A DNA stretch of 64,000 nt from Alteromonadaceae bacterium BrNp21-10 (GTDB lineage Bacteria > Pseudomonadota > Gammaproteobacteria > Enterobacterales > Alteromonadaceae). Positions 32,001 through 41,329 of this stretch are shown here, one piece after another; position 1 is the first letter of the stretch, and each line of letters starts with the position of its first letter. The position numbers were made by a program, and so were the translations under genes. The stretch spans positions 35,139 through 99,138 of the forward strand of contig JAUHQD010000015.1 in NCBI GenBank assembly GCA_030418115.1, in the 5' to 3' direction. Below the pieces are notes generated by a model, which saw only the letters and a list, made by a program, of their open reading frames with translations, made no database searches and was not told where the DNA came from.

Positions 32001-33152
32001 AGGACTAAAATCATTCGGGTCCCCCTCATCAACCGCGGCCACTTTGAAAGAAGCCGTTCCATAACGGTTTTGATAGGCTGTGAAGGTCAAATAAGCCTCT
32101 TGTATTACCGCGCCAGGTGGCACCGAAATATTATCAAAGCGCACGCCGATAAATTTATTATTAGAACTGTTAAGGGTTAACTCACTACCGGTATTTTGCT
32201 TACCATTATACTGTTCTTCCGCATTGTCTTTTTGGGTATCCACTTGAAAGTGCATTTCACCCGCAACACAACCAGTGGCCGATGCTTTATCGTAGGCCAC
32301 CACCAACTCAGCTCCAAGCCCCTGACCTTCATCATAGGATTTAATGTACCTTGTGGCGCCACCACTCAAGCCGGTGCCTTCAATAATAAGGTTGAGGGCA
32401 TTACCACCACACCAATCGGAGCGGTTGACTATTTCTTGTAAAATCGCACTAATATCCGGTGTGTTAAACTGTTCATTGGTCGAGGGCCAATCGTTATCCG
32501 TATTCCAATCAATGCGAGTCACGGTTTTACTGCGACCACTCATATTATTGGCAGCGGCCGTAAATTGACTACCATTACCTGTCAGCTCACCATAAAAGCT
32601 AATATCGGCAGCGGACGCATTGTAATCATCTGAAGTAAGTCGTACATAGGCTTCAGTAATTACCGCACCTCTAGGAATTTGTAGCTGCTCAAAACGCAAG
32701 CCCGTGGTGTGGGTTACCGTACCTTCCGCAATTTTGATACGGTCATTATTGATATTGCCACTGCCAGCAGATTCATAACCATCATCACCCGAATTAGCTA
32801 CCGAGGTAACAATTTCAGGCTCAACCGGCGAATCAATTGGACGTACCGGGTATAAAACAGGCCCGCCGTAGTCGGAAAAACGCATCAAACCAGCATTAAT
32901 ATTAGTCGCTGAACGCAATGCATCCTTTAACGCCCTTTGTACCCGTGACATACGCGATTCATAACCACCATCGGTAGCGGTCATACTGCCTGAGGTATCC
33001 ATAATGAATAGCACATTAGGATTGTAGGTAAGCTGGTCGCCGCCTACCCCTAAGTAAATTTCAATATCATCAGCCTGAGCGCTCATGGCTATCATGGTCG
33101 ATAACCATGCGGTGATAAATCCTGAGAAAAATCTAACTTTATTTATACGCAT
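29061..33152 (-). CDS. pilY1: Type IV pilus tip adhesin PilY1 with split VWA domain
   Basis: Large secreted protein at the pilus tip, needed for pilus assembly and surface sensing in Pseudomonas. It has a Sec signal at residues 1-27 (cleavage near AQA|DD). A von Willebrand A domain starts at about 45 with the MIDAS motif DTSGS at 52-56 and resumes at about 471 (NHVVLLSDGEAN further on). Between them sit two tandem beta-sandwich-like repeats, about 112-289 and 300-469. The C-terminal half is a PilY1 beta propeller with calcium-type loops DADNDGSTTD and DRDSDGLADH. 1363 residues, longer than Pseudomonas PilY1 (about 1160), the excess roughly matching the insert. Start ATG 33152, ten bases after pilX. 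Confidence 0.93.
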   Translation of the reverse strand: MRINKVRFFSGFITAWLSTMIAMSAQADDIEIYLGVGGDQLTYNPNVLFIMDTSGSMTATDGGYESRMSRVQRALKDALRSATNINAGLMRFSDYGGPVLYPVRPIDSPVEPEIVTSVANSGDDGYESAGSGNINNDRIKIAEGTVTHTTGLRFEQLQIPRGAVITEAYVRLTSDDYNASAADISFYGELTGNGSQFTAAANNMSGRSKTVTRIDWNTDNDWPSTNEQFNTPDISAILQEIVNRSDWCGGNALNLIIEGTGLSGGATRYIKSYDEGQGLGAELVVAYDKASATGCVAGEMHFQVDTQKDNAEEQYNGKQNTGSELTLNSSNNKFIGVRFDNISVPPGAVIQEAYLTFTAYQNRYGTASFKVAAVDEGDPNDFSPYPNDFLDNKPKTSAVTWSGLSNWYKNSTYSTPDLTAQVQHLVNRGDWESGNAMMFVLSDFDGNRGAYSYNGKPSGAPQLKIKFQGNAIPETVATVRDHLLNKVDELSANGLTPIVDTLYESVNYYGGLNVDYGLRRGTSGVNSNVRRSTRVSHRASYSGDDSVLPYGCSEDNLNDSDCVGEYIPSGATYVSPVTDLQCQTNNHVVLLSDGEANNNHSVGEIEALLGKSCNNASSGEKCGLDLVQNVSKSSESVIDARVITHTIGFAANSTANNFLSKLALQGGGGFYTASDSTALLTAFEDILKSVKDVNATFVSPGVAVNQLNRLTHRDELYFALFKPAEGTAWPGNLKKYKINGNQIMDQNNFAAVDDGTGFFKDTAQSYWSSMPDGSDVREGGAASQLDLSRAIYTFGGTGSIVTSSNSLHESNTAITTTNLGVDAQANPEDIRQTILKWARGVDVQDADNDGSTTDVRLQMGDPIHSQPVIVNYGTTDSAILVATNQGFLHSFDPATGDENFAVIPRELLPNLHDFYLNNSSFNHIYGMDGDMVLRTTASNKYLYVGMRRGGRNYYAFDITNKTTPSLTFKIEGGVGDFAKLGQSWSKPTITKVNIGGTVKTVLIFGGGYDEDQDNRLQRSADSMGNAVFMVDADNGALLWSASNSGANTNVSQMNYSIPARISIIDRDSDGLADHMYVADTGGQLFRLDIHNGESASTLVTGGLLADLGADGDATENRRFYYAPDVAEISLANEHYYAVAIGSGYRAHPLNVEIRDNLYMLKDTGVFTLDVDGNYTLPTSGYTAADLYDATSHSLTAGSDADKLLEAATFSTKKGWMISLGSGGEKVLASPLILNYKLFFTTYVPAEISASQCAPPSGNSRSYLVELINGNAVTDINHNNQKEHDDRYVDLQQTGIAPETKVLIEDPVHPVVCLGTECGSAVKELNADGTEKACTTQLDCIAENIYGRLERVQKSAWETETERQ
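31746..32819 (-). repeat. Tandem two-copy domain insert inside the PilY1 VWA domain
   Basis: At the protein level two related segments follow each other. Both carry a GLRFEQLQIPRGAVITEAY / GVRFDNISVPPGAVIQEAY strand pair, then an IDWN or VTWS motif, then TPDISAILQEIVNRSDW / TPDLTAQVQHLVNRGDW, then GNALNLII / GNAMMFVL. They resemble DNRLRE-type extracellular beta-sandwich domains. Confidence 0.75.
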
Positions 33153-33161
33153 AATGGAGCC

Positions 33162-33740
33162 CTACTCACCGCTAGAGGCCGGTGCAAATACTGAAACATT
33201 AAGGGAGTTGGCGACGGCGTAAGCAGAACCACTTACCTGTCCACAGCCTCGAATTTTAAATATGTGACAACTGATATTACTGCCGCCAATCACGTTACTA
33301 GAGCCTAAACAGGCGCGTTCACTAATAAACGCACTGCTTGACCAGCTTTGTACTTCTGGAGTGATACTGAACGAGCCAGCCCCATTATGTTGAGTGCCTG
33401 TATTTAAACCAGCCGTTGTTAAACGGCGGTTTGTCCAATTTACGGTGTCAAAACAACTTAAATCTTGAATGACTAAATTGAGGGCGACATCCTGACGCGC
33501 TTCGGTTAACGGATCATTAAGTGCGTCATTGGCGAGTATTTGTTGATCTTCTGACTCAAAAATAACGCCCCCCAATGCAGCCTCTGCAGCATCAAAGGCA
33601 ATATTATAAGATTCCATGGACTGCGCCATTTTGCTTTGCATTAAACTTGATGACACCGATGACACGCCCAGTATAGTTAGACTTAACAGCACCAACAGCG
33701 CAAAGACCAACACTATCCCCTGTTGTTTAGATGGCATCAT
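33162..33740 (-). CDS. pilX: Type IV pilus minor pilin PilX
   Basis: Minor pilin with a PilX N-terminal domain. The prepilin signal is KQQG|IVLVFALLVLLSLTILGV: hydrophobic helix after Gly. Unlike most pilins the +5 residue is not Glu but Val, which is typical for PilX/GspK-type minor pilins that cap the tip. 192 residues with several Cys (about four) in the head. ATGA overlap with the pilW stop upstream; pilY1 follows. PilX is expected to bridge the minor pilin complex and PilY1. Confidence 0.88.
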   Translation of the reverse strand: MMPSKQQGIVLVFALLVLLSLTILGVSSVSSSLMQSKMAQSMESYNIAFDAAEAALGGVIFESEDQQILANDALNDPLTEARQDVALNLVIQDLSCFDTVNWTNRRLTTAGLNTGTQHNGAGSFSITPEVQSWSSSAFISERACLGSSNVIGGSNISCHIFKIRGCGQVSGSAYAVANSLNVSVFAPASSGE

Positions 33741-34600
33741 AGGGTGTTACTCCGGATAAAGTTTTTTGCATTGCGAAAACTAATGGTCGTTTCAAACTGC
33801 TTATATAAGCGATGATCGGGTGGGGTTATTTCTGCTTCATTAAGTAATTTAAATGTACTCACTGGGTCGAGATACACATCCCCTTCTCCTTTGAGTAGTA
33901 ATGCAATACGAGCTGCAACCACTTGTCCGCCGGCGGCAATCTGTGCAGGCAATTGATCGGCTGTAACATATTGCACCGGACGACCTGAATTATCGTTACT
34001 GACATTCCGGTTACCGATACCATATATCACTTGAAAACTCTGAACATCATCAACTAAAGTAAAGGCAGCATCGCCGTTATTACCCACTGCTACTCGTTGT
34101 CCTTGCAATACTCGGGCATCAAATCCACGACATTTTAACGAAGTTCCAACCACAAAATACTCATTGACCACAGGAAACTCTTGATTAGCGGCGTAACCGA
34201 GTTTATAGCCCCGACAATCTTGGCGTGCCTGCATACTGACCACAAGAGTATCGTTGCCGCCACTCGCGCCTTGTAACGATCCTAATGTGGCAGCATTGGC
34301 AAAATCACCGGGTAATATAATCGGGTGATTTTGGATAAAGGCAGCTTCCAAGACAACATCAGGGCCCACCGCAAGATTAGGATTCAGAGAGTCGTATCGT
34401 CCCGCGGTTAACATTTCAGATCGTAAACGGGTCATGATAAAGCGGCCGCTTTCCTGAGTGGAAGCCATGGCCCTATTCAAACGTTCGGTGATCTGATTAC
34501 TGACTAATACCTGAATAATCGCGCCGGAAATCATCAAGCCTAAGAGCAGAGTGAACATCAGTTCGATTAAGCTGTAGCCTTGCTGTTTTTGAATATTCAT
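33737..34600 (-). CDS. pilW: Type IV pilus minor pilin PilW
   Basis: Minor pilin of the priming complex. Prepilin signal MNIQKQQG|YSLIELMFTLLLGLMISG with Glu at mature +5, then a 280-residue head typical of PilW/GspJ-like proteins. Located between pilV (one base apart) and pilX (ATGA overlap). Assignment rests on size, signal type and order in the cluster, as the head domains of this family diverge strongly. Confidence 0.88.
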   Translation of the reverse strand: MNIQKQQGYSLIELMFTLLLGLMISGAIIQVLVSNQITERLNRAMASTQESGRFIMTRLRSEMLTAGRYDSLNPNLAVGPDVVLEAAFIQNHPIILPGDFANAATLGSLQGASGGNDTLVVSMQARQDCRGYKLGYAANQEFPVVNEYFVVGTSLKCRGFDARVLQGQRVAVGNNGDAAFTLVDDVQSFQVIYGIGNRNVSNDNSGRPVQYVTADQLPAQIAAGGQVVAARIALLLKGEGDVYLDPVSTFKLLNEAEITPPDHRLYKQFETTISFRNAKNFIRSNTL

Positions 34601-34601
34601 A

Positions 34602-35270
34602 TCACAGCACCAATTCTATTAGCACACAATCGAGGGGATCTGCACTAGCAACAGGATTGCACACTGCATTTAACTGACGGTCGATGTTTTGCCAGTTCTC
34701 TGCTGGCCAGGTCAACATAATTTGATGTCTAGAGCCTACACTACAGGCATCCGCATCGGCGGCATTATTATCAGTACAGGTTAGTGCGACCCTTACACCG
34801 GGATTGATTTTAGTCGCCGCACAGGATAACTGCCAGGCATCGAACTGGGCAATTTCAGCACTACTACAGGTATTCCCCAAGCAATTCGGAATGGACGCCG
34901 GTAATGAACGGCAAAAACATTTCCAATCAGATTCGCTGCTGGCACAAGAAAGATTTTCAAAGTTGTACAAATCGGCGTCAAAATAACTGTTATCGACCAC
35001 GGGGCCACTAAAGGTTGCTGACACATAACTAGCAGCCCGTAGCCGTTCGGCAAGCTGTTGCGCGACCATCACTGCATTCGATCGATTTAACGCATCTGAA
35101 TTAGAAAAAGAACCAACAAATTGCAGCGACGCCACACCAAGCATACCAATGGACAAGATAAATAATGTCACCAACACTTCTATCATGCCTACACCACGCT
35201 GTTGGCGCGGGGAGACATCGACATTCATAGGCAATAATGCTGTTTGTGCGGACAACACGCTTTTATTCAT
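34602..35270 (-). CDS. pilV: Type IV pilus minor pilin PilV
   Basis: Minor pilin with signal QQRG|VGMIEVLVTLFILSIGMLG: cleavage after Gly26, Glu at mature +5. The 26-residue leader is unusually long; an internal ATG at 35228 (MNVDVSPRQQRG) would give a conventional 12-residue leader but has no visible ribosome site. 222 residues, many Cys (about ten) in the head, more than usual. First gene of the visible pilus operon. The neighbours fimT and fimU, which often precede pilV, are absent; ispH lies upstream instead. Confidence 0.88.
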   Translation of the reverse strand: MNKSVLSAQTALLPMNVDVSPRQQRGVGMIEVLVTLFILSIGMLGVASLQFVGSFSNSDALNRSNAVMVAQQLAERLRAASYVSATFSGPVVDNSYFDADLYNFENLSCASSESDWKCFCRSLPASIPNCLGNTCSSAEIAQFDAWQLSCAATKINPGVRVALTCTDNNAADADACSVGSRHQIMLTWPAENWQNIDRQLNAVCNPVASADPLDCVLIELVL

Positions 35271-35297
35271 GGCTCAACCTGCTAGTAAGAAACTTGT

Positions 35298-35320
35298 TTA
35301 GGTTAACGGTTCTAACCTAA
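35298..35320. promoter_or_regulatory. Perfect inverted repeat upstream of pilV
   Basis: TTAGGTTA, a seven-base spacer (ACGGTTC), TAACCTAA: an 8-bp perfect dyad 28 bases upstream of the pilV start. It has the shape of a homodimer operator; no known regulator motif is recognised. Confidence 0.45.
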
Positions 35321-35462
35321 GTATAGATTAGCCGAAAGTTGTCCATGGTTGGTTATCATTTCAGATTGTAAGGTATGAAACCTGATTAATAAGAAGGCGG
35401 CGAGGATATGGCTGACCTGCCAAACAATCGACAGGTCATTGAATTGCTTGTAAATATCAATA

Positions 35463-36404
35463 TTAGAGCTGTTTTACCTGTAATTCTTTGGGTACAGCAA
35501 ATTCTATATTTTCTGGAATACCTTTGACTTCAATGGCCTCGCTAGCGCCCAAATGTTTAAGGCGCTTAACCACACCATCCACTAAAACACCGGGAGCAGA
35601 CGCCCCTGCGGTAACACCAATGTTATCGATATTTTCCAACCATTGAGGCTCAATGCTATCAGCATCACTGATCAAATATGCCGTGGTTCCCATTTTTTCT
35701 GCCAACTCGCGCAAACGATTAGAGTTGGAACTATTGGGTGAACCGACAACTAATAATAAATCACATTCACCGGCAAGGGATCGAACGGCATCTTGACGAT
35801 TTTGCGTGGCGTAACAAATATCGTCCTTTCGGGGTCCTTCCACATAGGGGAATTTTTCGCGTAAGGCATCAATGACATCAGCAGTATCATCTACCGATAA
35901 AGTGGTCTGGCTACAATAATAAAGTAGCTTAGGGTTTTTAACCTGAAGATGCTGAACATCATCGGCGGATTCCACCAAATAAATCCCCCCCTCCGCGTTA
36001 TCGTACTGGCCCATGGTGCCCTCTACTTCAGGGTGACCATGATGACCAATCAAAATACATTCAATGCCCTTTTTACTGGCACGGGTGACTTCCATATGCA
36101 CTTTGGTCACTAATGGACAAGTAGCATCAAAGACTTTTAAGCCTCTATCTGTAGCCTCTTTACGTACCGATTGTGCGACTCCGTGAGCAGAAAAAATCAC
36201 AATACAGTCATCCGGCACTTCTGAAAGTTCATCAACAAACACTGCACCGCGCTGACGTAAGCCATCGACCACAAATTTGTTATGCACCACTTCATGGCGC
36301 ACATAAATTGGCGGCTCAAAAATCTCTAAAGCGCGTTCGACTATGGTAATGGCGCGGTCTACACCGGCACAAAAACCACGGGGATTAGCTAAATGAATTT
36401 GCAT
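35463..36404 (-). CDS. ispH: 4-hydroxy-3-methylbut-2-enyl diphosphate reductase IspH
   Basis: Last enzyme of the MEP isoprenoid pathway; a 4Fe-4S enzyme making IPP and DMAPP. The three cluster cysteines are in [24 protein letters not shown] and [11 protein letters not shown]. Also present are [12 protein letters not shown] and the C-terminal [18 protein letters not shown]. 313 residues, near the 316 of E. coli. It ends the ribF-ileS-lspA-fkpB-ispH string, the standard gammaproteobacterial order, seven bases after fkpB. Confidence 0.97.
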   Translation of the reverse strand: MQIHLANPRGFCAGVDRAITIVERALEIFEPPIYVRHEVVHNKFVVDGLRQRGAVFVDELSEVPDDCIVIFSAHGVAQSVRKEATDRGLKVFDATCPLVTKVHMEVTRASKKGIECILIGHHGHPEVEGTMGQYDNAEGGIYLVESADDVQHLQVKNPKLLYYCSQTTLSVDDTADVIDALREKFPYVEGPRKDDICYATQNRQDAVRSLAGECDLLLVVGSPNSSNSNRLRELAEKMGTTAYLISDADSIEPQWLENIDNIGVTAGASAPGVLVDGVVKRLKHLGASEAIEVKGIPENIEFAVPKELQVKQL

Positions 36405-36411
36405 AGTCGTC

Positions 36412-36852
36412 CTATTTCACCTGTATGATTTCGACGGCAAATACCACTTCTTGCCCGGCTAACGGATGGTTAAAATCCACCGTGACAGAATGGCCTTCCA
36501 CCGCGCGGATGATCCCAGGTAGTTCACTACCATCGGGCTGGGTAAAGGCGATTATCATGCCGACTTCGGCTGGCGTGTCGCTACCAAAGCGAGTTCGATC
36601 CATGTGGTGAATATTGTCCGGATTCGGTAAGCCAAAAGCATCTTCCGCCGCTAGGCTAAATTCTTTTTTATCGCCGGTTTTTAAACCCAATAAACACTTT
36701 TCGAAATTGGCGGTTAAACTGCCATCACCCATGGTTAACTTTGCTGGTTTATTATGTACTCGCGTACTGTCAGCAGCAGAACCATCGGACAATTTCAAAT
36801 CAAAATGCAGTACGACTTCACTATTATCAGCAATGGTTTGCAATTCAGTCAT
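36412..36852 (-). CDS. fkpB: FKBP-type peptidyl-prolyl isomerase FkpB (SlpA-like)
   Basis: Short FKBP-fold prolyl isomerase/chaperone of the SlyD/SlpA group, cytoplasmic. N-terminal [42 protein letters not shown], then the chaperone flap insert (about residues 65-125) with [11 protein letters not shown], and the C-terminal [19 protein letters not shown] chose ATG 36852 (MTELQTI), overlapping the lspA stop by eight bases; an ATG at 36864 would add MVLK. 146 residues, close to E. coli FkpB (149). Confidence 0.93.
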   Translation of the reverse strand: MTELQTIADNSEVVLHFDLKLSDGSAADSTRVHNKPAKLTMGDGSLTANFEKCLLGLKTGDKKEFSLAAEDAFGLPNPDNIHHMDRTRFGSDTPAEVGMIIAFTQPDGSELPGIIRAVEGHSVTVDFNHPLAGQEVVFAVEIIQVK

Positions 36853-37339
36853 CTTTAACACCATTGTTCTTTATTGCATCCCAAATAAGTATCGCCGCAC
36901 CAATAAAAATCGCACTATCGGCAATATTAAAAGTTGGCCAATGCCATTGTTGGTAATACACATCAAGAAAATCAATAACAAAACCATAAACCATTCTGTC
37001 GCAGACGTTACCCAGCGCACCACTCAATATCAGCGCAAACGCAATGGGCAGTAGTTTTTGCTGTTGCTTACACTGGCGCAACCAATACAAAATCAAACCA
37101 CTAACGACCAAGGCAATAAGGGTAAAAAACCAACGTTGCCAACCGCCTTCACTACTTAAAAAACTAAAAGCGGCACCATAGTTATGTACGTAGGTAATAT
37201 TAAACATCGGAATAACTTTGATGGATTCATACAGCTCCATAGAGCCCAACACCCATTGCTTAGTGATTTGATCAAGGGCGAACATTAACGCACTTAACCA
37301 TAACCAACGTAAGCCGGTAGTTTTAAATAAATTAAGCAT
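36845..37339 (-). CDS. lspA: Lipoprotein signal peptidase LspA
   Basis: Inner-membrane aspartyl peptidase that removes signal peptides from prolipoproteins. Four membrane helices; the catalytic aspartates are in [10 protein letters not shown] and [10 protein letters not shown], and [11 protein letters not shown] and NYGAAFSFL complete the family signature. I place the start at ATG 37339 ([12 protein letters not shown]), overlapping the ileS stop by eight bases. 164 residues, as in E. coli. It would process the xylanase lipoprotein encoded earlier in the window. Confidence 0.96.
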   Translation of the reverse strand: MLNLFKTTGLRWLWLSALMFALDQITKQWVLGSMELYESIKVIPMFNITYVHNYGAAFSFLSSEGGWQRWFFTLIALVVSGLILYWLRQCKQQQKLLPIAFALILSGALGNVCDRMVYGFVIDFLDVYYQQWHWPTFNIADSAIFIGAAILIWDAIKNNGVKDD

Positions 37340-40160
37340 ATTGACGTTGCTCACCTTGACCTTCGATATTATCAACACAACGCACACAGATGGTGGGATG
37401 TGCAGGATTGACTCCTACATCTTCACGATAATGCCAACAACGATCACATTTCTCACCGCTTGACGCATTAATACTCAACATTAAGCCTTCGATATCCGTC
37501 GCAAATGCATCCCCAGGAGCCATAGACAATGGCTGTATCGTCGCTGATGAAGTAATCAATACGAAGCGCAACTCATCTTTCAATGCGTTTAGTTGTTCAG
37601 CCAATTGGCCATCAACATATAACACCACATCGGCCTGCAACGACCCGCCAATTTTGTTATCACGACGAGCTTGCTCTAAGGCGCCATTAACGGCATTTTT
37701 TGCCGCTAATATTTGTTGCCAATCTTCATTACTGAATTCACTGCTGACATTGGCTAAATCAATCCCCTGATACCACTGACCGGTAAACACATATTCTTCA
37801 CGCTTACCCGGTAATAGCTGCCATATCTCTTGAGCAGTAAAACTCATGATTGGCGCTATCCAGCGCACTAGGGCTTCAGAAATATGATACAGCGCCGTTT
37901 GACAAGAACGACGGGCATGACCATCAGACTTAGCTGTATATTGACGGTCCTTAACAATATCAAGATAAAAACTACCCATTTCAATGGAACAGAATTGCAT
38001 TAACTTTTGGCAAATCTGTAAGAAATCATAGTTCTCATAATCTTTTAGCAAGCTAGCTTGTAACTCGGCCGTGCGCTCTAGAGCCCACAAATCTAACGCT
38101 ACCAATTCATTGGCGGGCACTAAATCCGTTGCTGGATCAAAGCCATTAAGGTTAGCTAATAAGAAACGTGCAGTGTTACGAATACGACGATAAGCATCAG
38201 CAGAGCGTTTTAAAATTTCATCGGATACGGTCATCTCACCACGATAATCCGTTGAGGCAACCCATAAACGTAAAATATCCGCACCCAGCTTGTTCATCAC
38301 ATCCTGAGGCGACATTACATTGCCCAATGATTTAGACATTTTCTTACCGTGAGCATCCACCACAAAACCGTGAGTCAGAACTTGCTTGTAAGGCGCTTTG
38401 CCACTAATAGCGACCGAACTCATCAATGAAGACATAAACCAGCCACGATGCTGATCAGAGCCTTCTAAATACAAATCGGCTGATGCCGGAATATCATCTC
38501 GCTGATCAACGACAAAGTAGTGAGTTACGCCAGAATCGAACCATACATCAAGGGTATCTTTAACCTTGATAAAGGTTTCAGCATCATCACCAATCAGCGA
38601 TTCAGGCTCTAAATCCCACCAAGCCTGAATGCCTTTTTGTTCAACTTCTTTGGCAACACTTTCCAACAACTCAGCACTGCGAGGATGTAACGCACCGGTG
38701 TCTTTATGTACAAACAAAGCAATTGGTACACCCCAAGTACGCTGGCGTGAGACACACCAGTCTGGACGACCTTCAACCATTTTTTCTATACGGCTTTGGC
38801 CCCATTCTGGGATCCACTGGGTATTTTTAATTTCTGCCAACGACGCTTTACGCAGACCATTTTTATCCATGCTGATAAACCACTGTGGGGTAGCACGGAA
38901 AATGATCGGCGTTTTATGGCGCCAGCAATGAGGGTAACTATGCTCAAACGCATGATGATGTACCAAGGCACCATTTTGCTCTAATACTTCCACTACCGAT
39001 GCATTGGCTTTAAACACATGCTGGCCAGCAAATAACGGCGTATCGTCAAAGTACACCCCATTAGCACCAACAGGGTTAGCGACTTCTAAACCATACTGAC
39101 GACCCACATTAAAGTCATCCACACCATGGCCAGGCGCAGTATGTACACAGCCGGTACCAGAATCGGTAGTCACGTGCTCACCGAGGATCATCGGTACACT
39201 AAAATCATAAAACGGATGCTGGAATTGAATGTTCTCTAATGCCACACCTTTACAGTAACCAAGGGCGTGATAGTGATCGATACCAAAACGATCCATACAG
39301 TCTTTAACTAAATCAGTAGCCAATAACAAGCGACGAGGATTAGTTTCATCTTCAATTTGAACTAGGCAATAATCTAGATCACCATTAACACATACCGCAC
39401 GGTTGGCAGGTAATGTCCAAGGGGTTGTGGTCCAGATCACGGTGGAGATATCACCCTGTCCGGCTTTACCTTCTGGATGATCAAACTTGGCAGCTAATTG
39501 CTCACTATCCAAGGCTTTAAAAGCCACATCAATGGCCGGCGAATGTTTATCTTTATATTCCACTTCGGCTTCGGCCAAAGCAGATCCACAATCGGTACAC
39601 CAATGTACTGGCTTAAAGCCTTTTTCCATATGGCCCGATTCAATCACTTTACCCAGCACACGGATAATATTGGCTTCGGATTTAAAATCCATGGTTTTGT
39701 AGGGGTTATCCCACTCACCTAAAACACCCAAGCGGATAAAGTCGACCTTCTGACCATTGATTTGCCTATCGGCATAATCACGACATTTTTGACGAAACTC
39801 AGCAGCCGTGACTTTTTTACCAGGCTTGCCGACTTTTTTCTCTACTTGCAGCTCAATAGGTAAACCATGGCAGTCCCAACCAGGTACATAAGGCGCATCA
39901 AAATCGGCTAAGGTTTTAGCCTTAACAATAATGTCTTTTAAGACTTTATTTACCGCGTGACCAATATGAATATCACCGTTGGCGTAAGGAGGACCATCGT
40001 GCAACACAAACGGCTTTTTGCCTTTTTTTGCAGCACGAATTTTGTAATAGAGTCCGGCATCGGTCCATTCTTTGAGCATTTGTGGCTCGCGTTGCGCCAA
40101 GTTGCCGCGCATAGGGAAACTCGTTTCCGGCAAATTCAGAGTTTGTTTGTAATCGCTCAT
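37332..40160 (-). CDS. ileS: Isoleucyl-tRNA synthetase
   Basis: Class I synthetase that charges tRNA-Ile, with an editing domain against valine. 942 residues. HIGH motif in [16 protein letters not shown], the CP1 editing domain containing [14 protein letters not shown] and the [16 protein letters not shown] stretch, the KMSKS loop [10 protein letters not shown], and the C-terminal zinc finger with paired cysteines CDRCWHY and CVRCVDN. This bacterial-type layout (zinc finger at the extreme C-terminus) predicts mupirocin sensitivity by family knowledge only. A hairpin sits in its short leader after ribF. Confidence 0.98.
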   Translation of the reverse strand: MSDYKQTLNLPETSFPMRGNLAQREPQMLKEWTDAGLYYKIRAAKKGKKPFVLHDGPPYANGDIHIGHAVNKVLKDIIVKAKTLADFDAPYVPGWDCHGLPIELQVEKKVGKPGKKVTAAEFRQKCRDYADRQINGQKVDFIRLGVLGEWDNPYKTMDFKSEANIIRVLGKVIESGHMEKGFKPVHWCTDCGSALAEAEVEYKDKHSPAIDVAFKALDSEQLAAKFDHPEGKAGQGDISTVIWTTTPWTLPANRAVCVNGDLDYCLVQIEDETNPRRLLLATDLVKDCMDRFGIDHYHALGYCKGVALENIQFQHPFYDFSVPMILGEHVTTDSGTGCVHTAPGHGVDDFNVGRQYGLEVANPVGANGVYFDDTPLFAGQHVFKANASVVEVLEQNGALVHHHAFEHSYPHCWRHKTPIIFRATPQWFISMDKNGLRKASLAEIKNTQWIPEWGQSRIEKMVEGRPDWCVSRQRTWGVPIALFVHKDTGALHPRSAELLESVAKEVEQKGIQAWWDLEPESLIGDDAETFIKVKDTLDVWFDSGVTHYFVVDQRDDIPASADLYLEGSDQHRGWFMSSLMSSVAISGKAPYKQVLTHGFVVDAHGKKMSKSLGNVMSPQDVMNKLGADILRLWVASTDYRGEMTVSDEILKRSADAYRRIRNTARFLLANLNGFDPATDLVPANELVALDLWALERTAELQASLLKDYENYDFLQICQKLMQFCSIEMGSFYLDIVKDRQYTAKSDGHARRSCQTALYHISEALVRWIAPIMSFTAQEIWQLLPGKREEYVFTGQWYQGIDLANVSSEFSNEDWQQILAAKNAVNGALEQARRDNKIGGSLQADVVLYVDGQLAEQLNALKDELRFVLITSSATIQPLSMAPGDAFATDIEGLMLSINASSGEKCDRCWHYREDVGVNPAHPTICVRCVDNIEGQGEQRQYA

Positions 40161-40182
40161 GTATTCCTTAAACCTACTGTTT

Positions 40183-40201
40183 TGTCACTTTTTAAGTGAC
40201 A
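40183..40201. repeat. Perfect hairpin in the ribF-ileS gap
   Basis: TGTCACTT, loop TTT, AAGTGACA: an 8-bp perfect stem 22 bases upstream of the ileS start codon. There is no T-run on the minus strand after it, so it is not a terminator; it could affect ileS leader folding. Confidence 0.45.
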
Positions 40202-40237
40202 CTGCTTAAATCGTTAACTCATTGTTTGGCGATGCGC

Positions 40238-41167
40238 TTAATTGATTAATGCTAAGCGCTCTTTAGCCTGCTGTGCATCAAGGCCAATCTGCTGCTGCAA
40301 CGCAGCCAATGATGGAAACTTAATTTCTTCGCGTAATTTAGCGATGAGTTCCACTTCAATATGCTGACCATAAAGTTGCTGGTCAAAATTAAATAAATGC
40401 ACTTCCAATTGCGAACGCTGTCCATTTAAGGTTGGCCTAGTACCAATATTGGCCACACCGTCGAATTTACCAAATTCACTATTCACCCTTACGGCAAAAA
40501 CACCTTTTACCGGCGTTTTACAGCGGTTCAATAGCAAGTTGGCGGTAGGAAAACCAATAGTCCTGCCTTTTTTATCACCGTGGATCACTTTGCTGGCGAT
40601 ACAAAATTTACGCCCGAGCATCGACTCAACCCGTTTAAAATCACCGATGGCCAAGGCATCACGTACAGCGGATGAACTAATCCGGCAATCCTCTACCCGA
40701 AAACTTTGAGTACTGACCACATCAAAGCCACATTGTTGGCCTTCTTGCAATAACATAGCAAAGTCGCCGATACGATCATGACCAAAGCGGAAGTCGTCAC
40801 CGACCACCAAAAATTTAACACCTAGCTTAGCGACTAATAAGTCTTCTACAAAATGCGTGGCCGATTGATTAGCAAACTGACGGTCAAACTTCACACACAG
40901 TAAACGGTCAACCCCCATTTTTTGTAATTCGGTATATTTGTCACGTAAGCGGCTCAAACGTGCTGGCGCCGTATCGGGCCTGAACAATTCTTCTGGCTGC
41001 GGCTCAAACACCATTACGGTGGCAGGTAACAGCATAGAGTGGGCTTGTTGGACTAATTTTGCCAGCACCGCTTTATGGCCTAAGTGCACCCCGTCAAACT
41101 TACCTATGGTAAGTACACAACCATGGTGTTTTGCGCGGATATTGTGCAAACCACGGATTAATTCCAC
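40238..41167 (-). CDS. ribF: Bifunctional riboflavin kinase / FAD synthetase RibF
   Basis: Converts riboflavin to FMN and then FAD. The N-terminal adenylyltransferase domain has TIGKFDGVHLGHKAVL and VGDDFRFGHDRIGD; the C-terminal kinase domain has GDKKGRTIGFPTANLLL and VANIGTRPT. 309 residues. The start is GTG at 41167 with GAGG five bases upstream. It heads the ileS string, with a perfect TATAAT about 60 bases upstream (minus strand, 41229-41224) that may be its -10 element. The common neighbour rpsT is not found between ribF and murJ. Confidence 0.96.
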   Translation of the reverse strand: MELIRGLHNIRAKHHGCVLTIGKFDGVHLGHKAVLAKLVQQAHSMLLPATVMVFEPQPEELFRPDTAPARLSRLRDKYTELQKMGVDRLLCVKFDRQFANQSATHFVEDLLVAKLGVKFLVVGDDFRFGHDRIGDFAMLLQEGQQCGFDVVSTQSFRVEDCRISSSAVRDALAIGDFKRVESMLGRKFCIASKVIHGDKKGRTIGFPTANLLLNRCKTPVKGVFAVRVNSEFGKFDGVANIGTRPTLNGQRSQLEVHLFNFDQQLYGQHIEVELIAKLREEIKFPSLAALQQQIGLDAQQAKERLALIN

Positions 41168-41329
41168 AAAAACCTCATAAAACTGCCAGACACCGGTATT
41201 GAAGCAACAAATAAAAGAGGGGAATTATAACTAACTAACAGGTGAAAAAAAGCGCTAACTGAGATACAAACCACGTTTTTTCAGCGATTCAGTGTAAAAA
41301 GGGCAACTAACCGCAAAAATACACACCCC

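Noticed and set aside
36614..37054. 146-codon plus-strand frame
   Set aside because: Antisense to fkpB and lspA, both secure; no ribosome site or recognisable domain.
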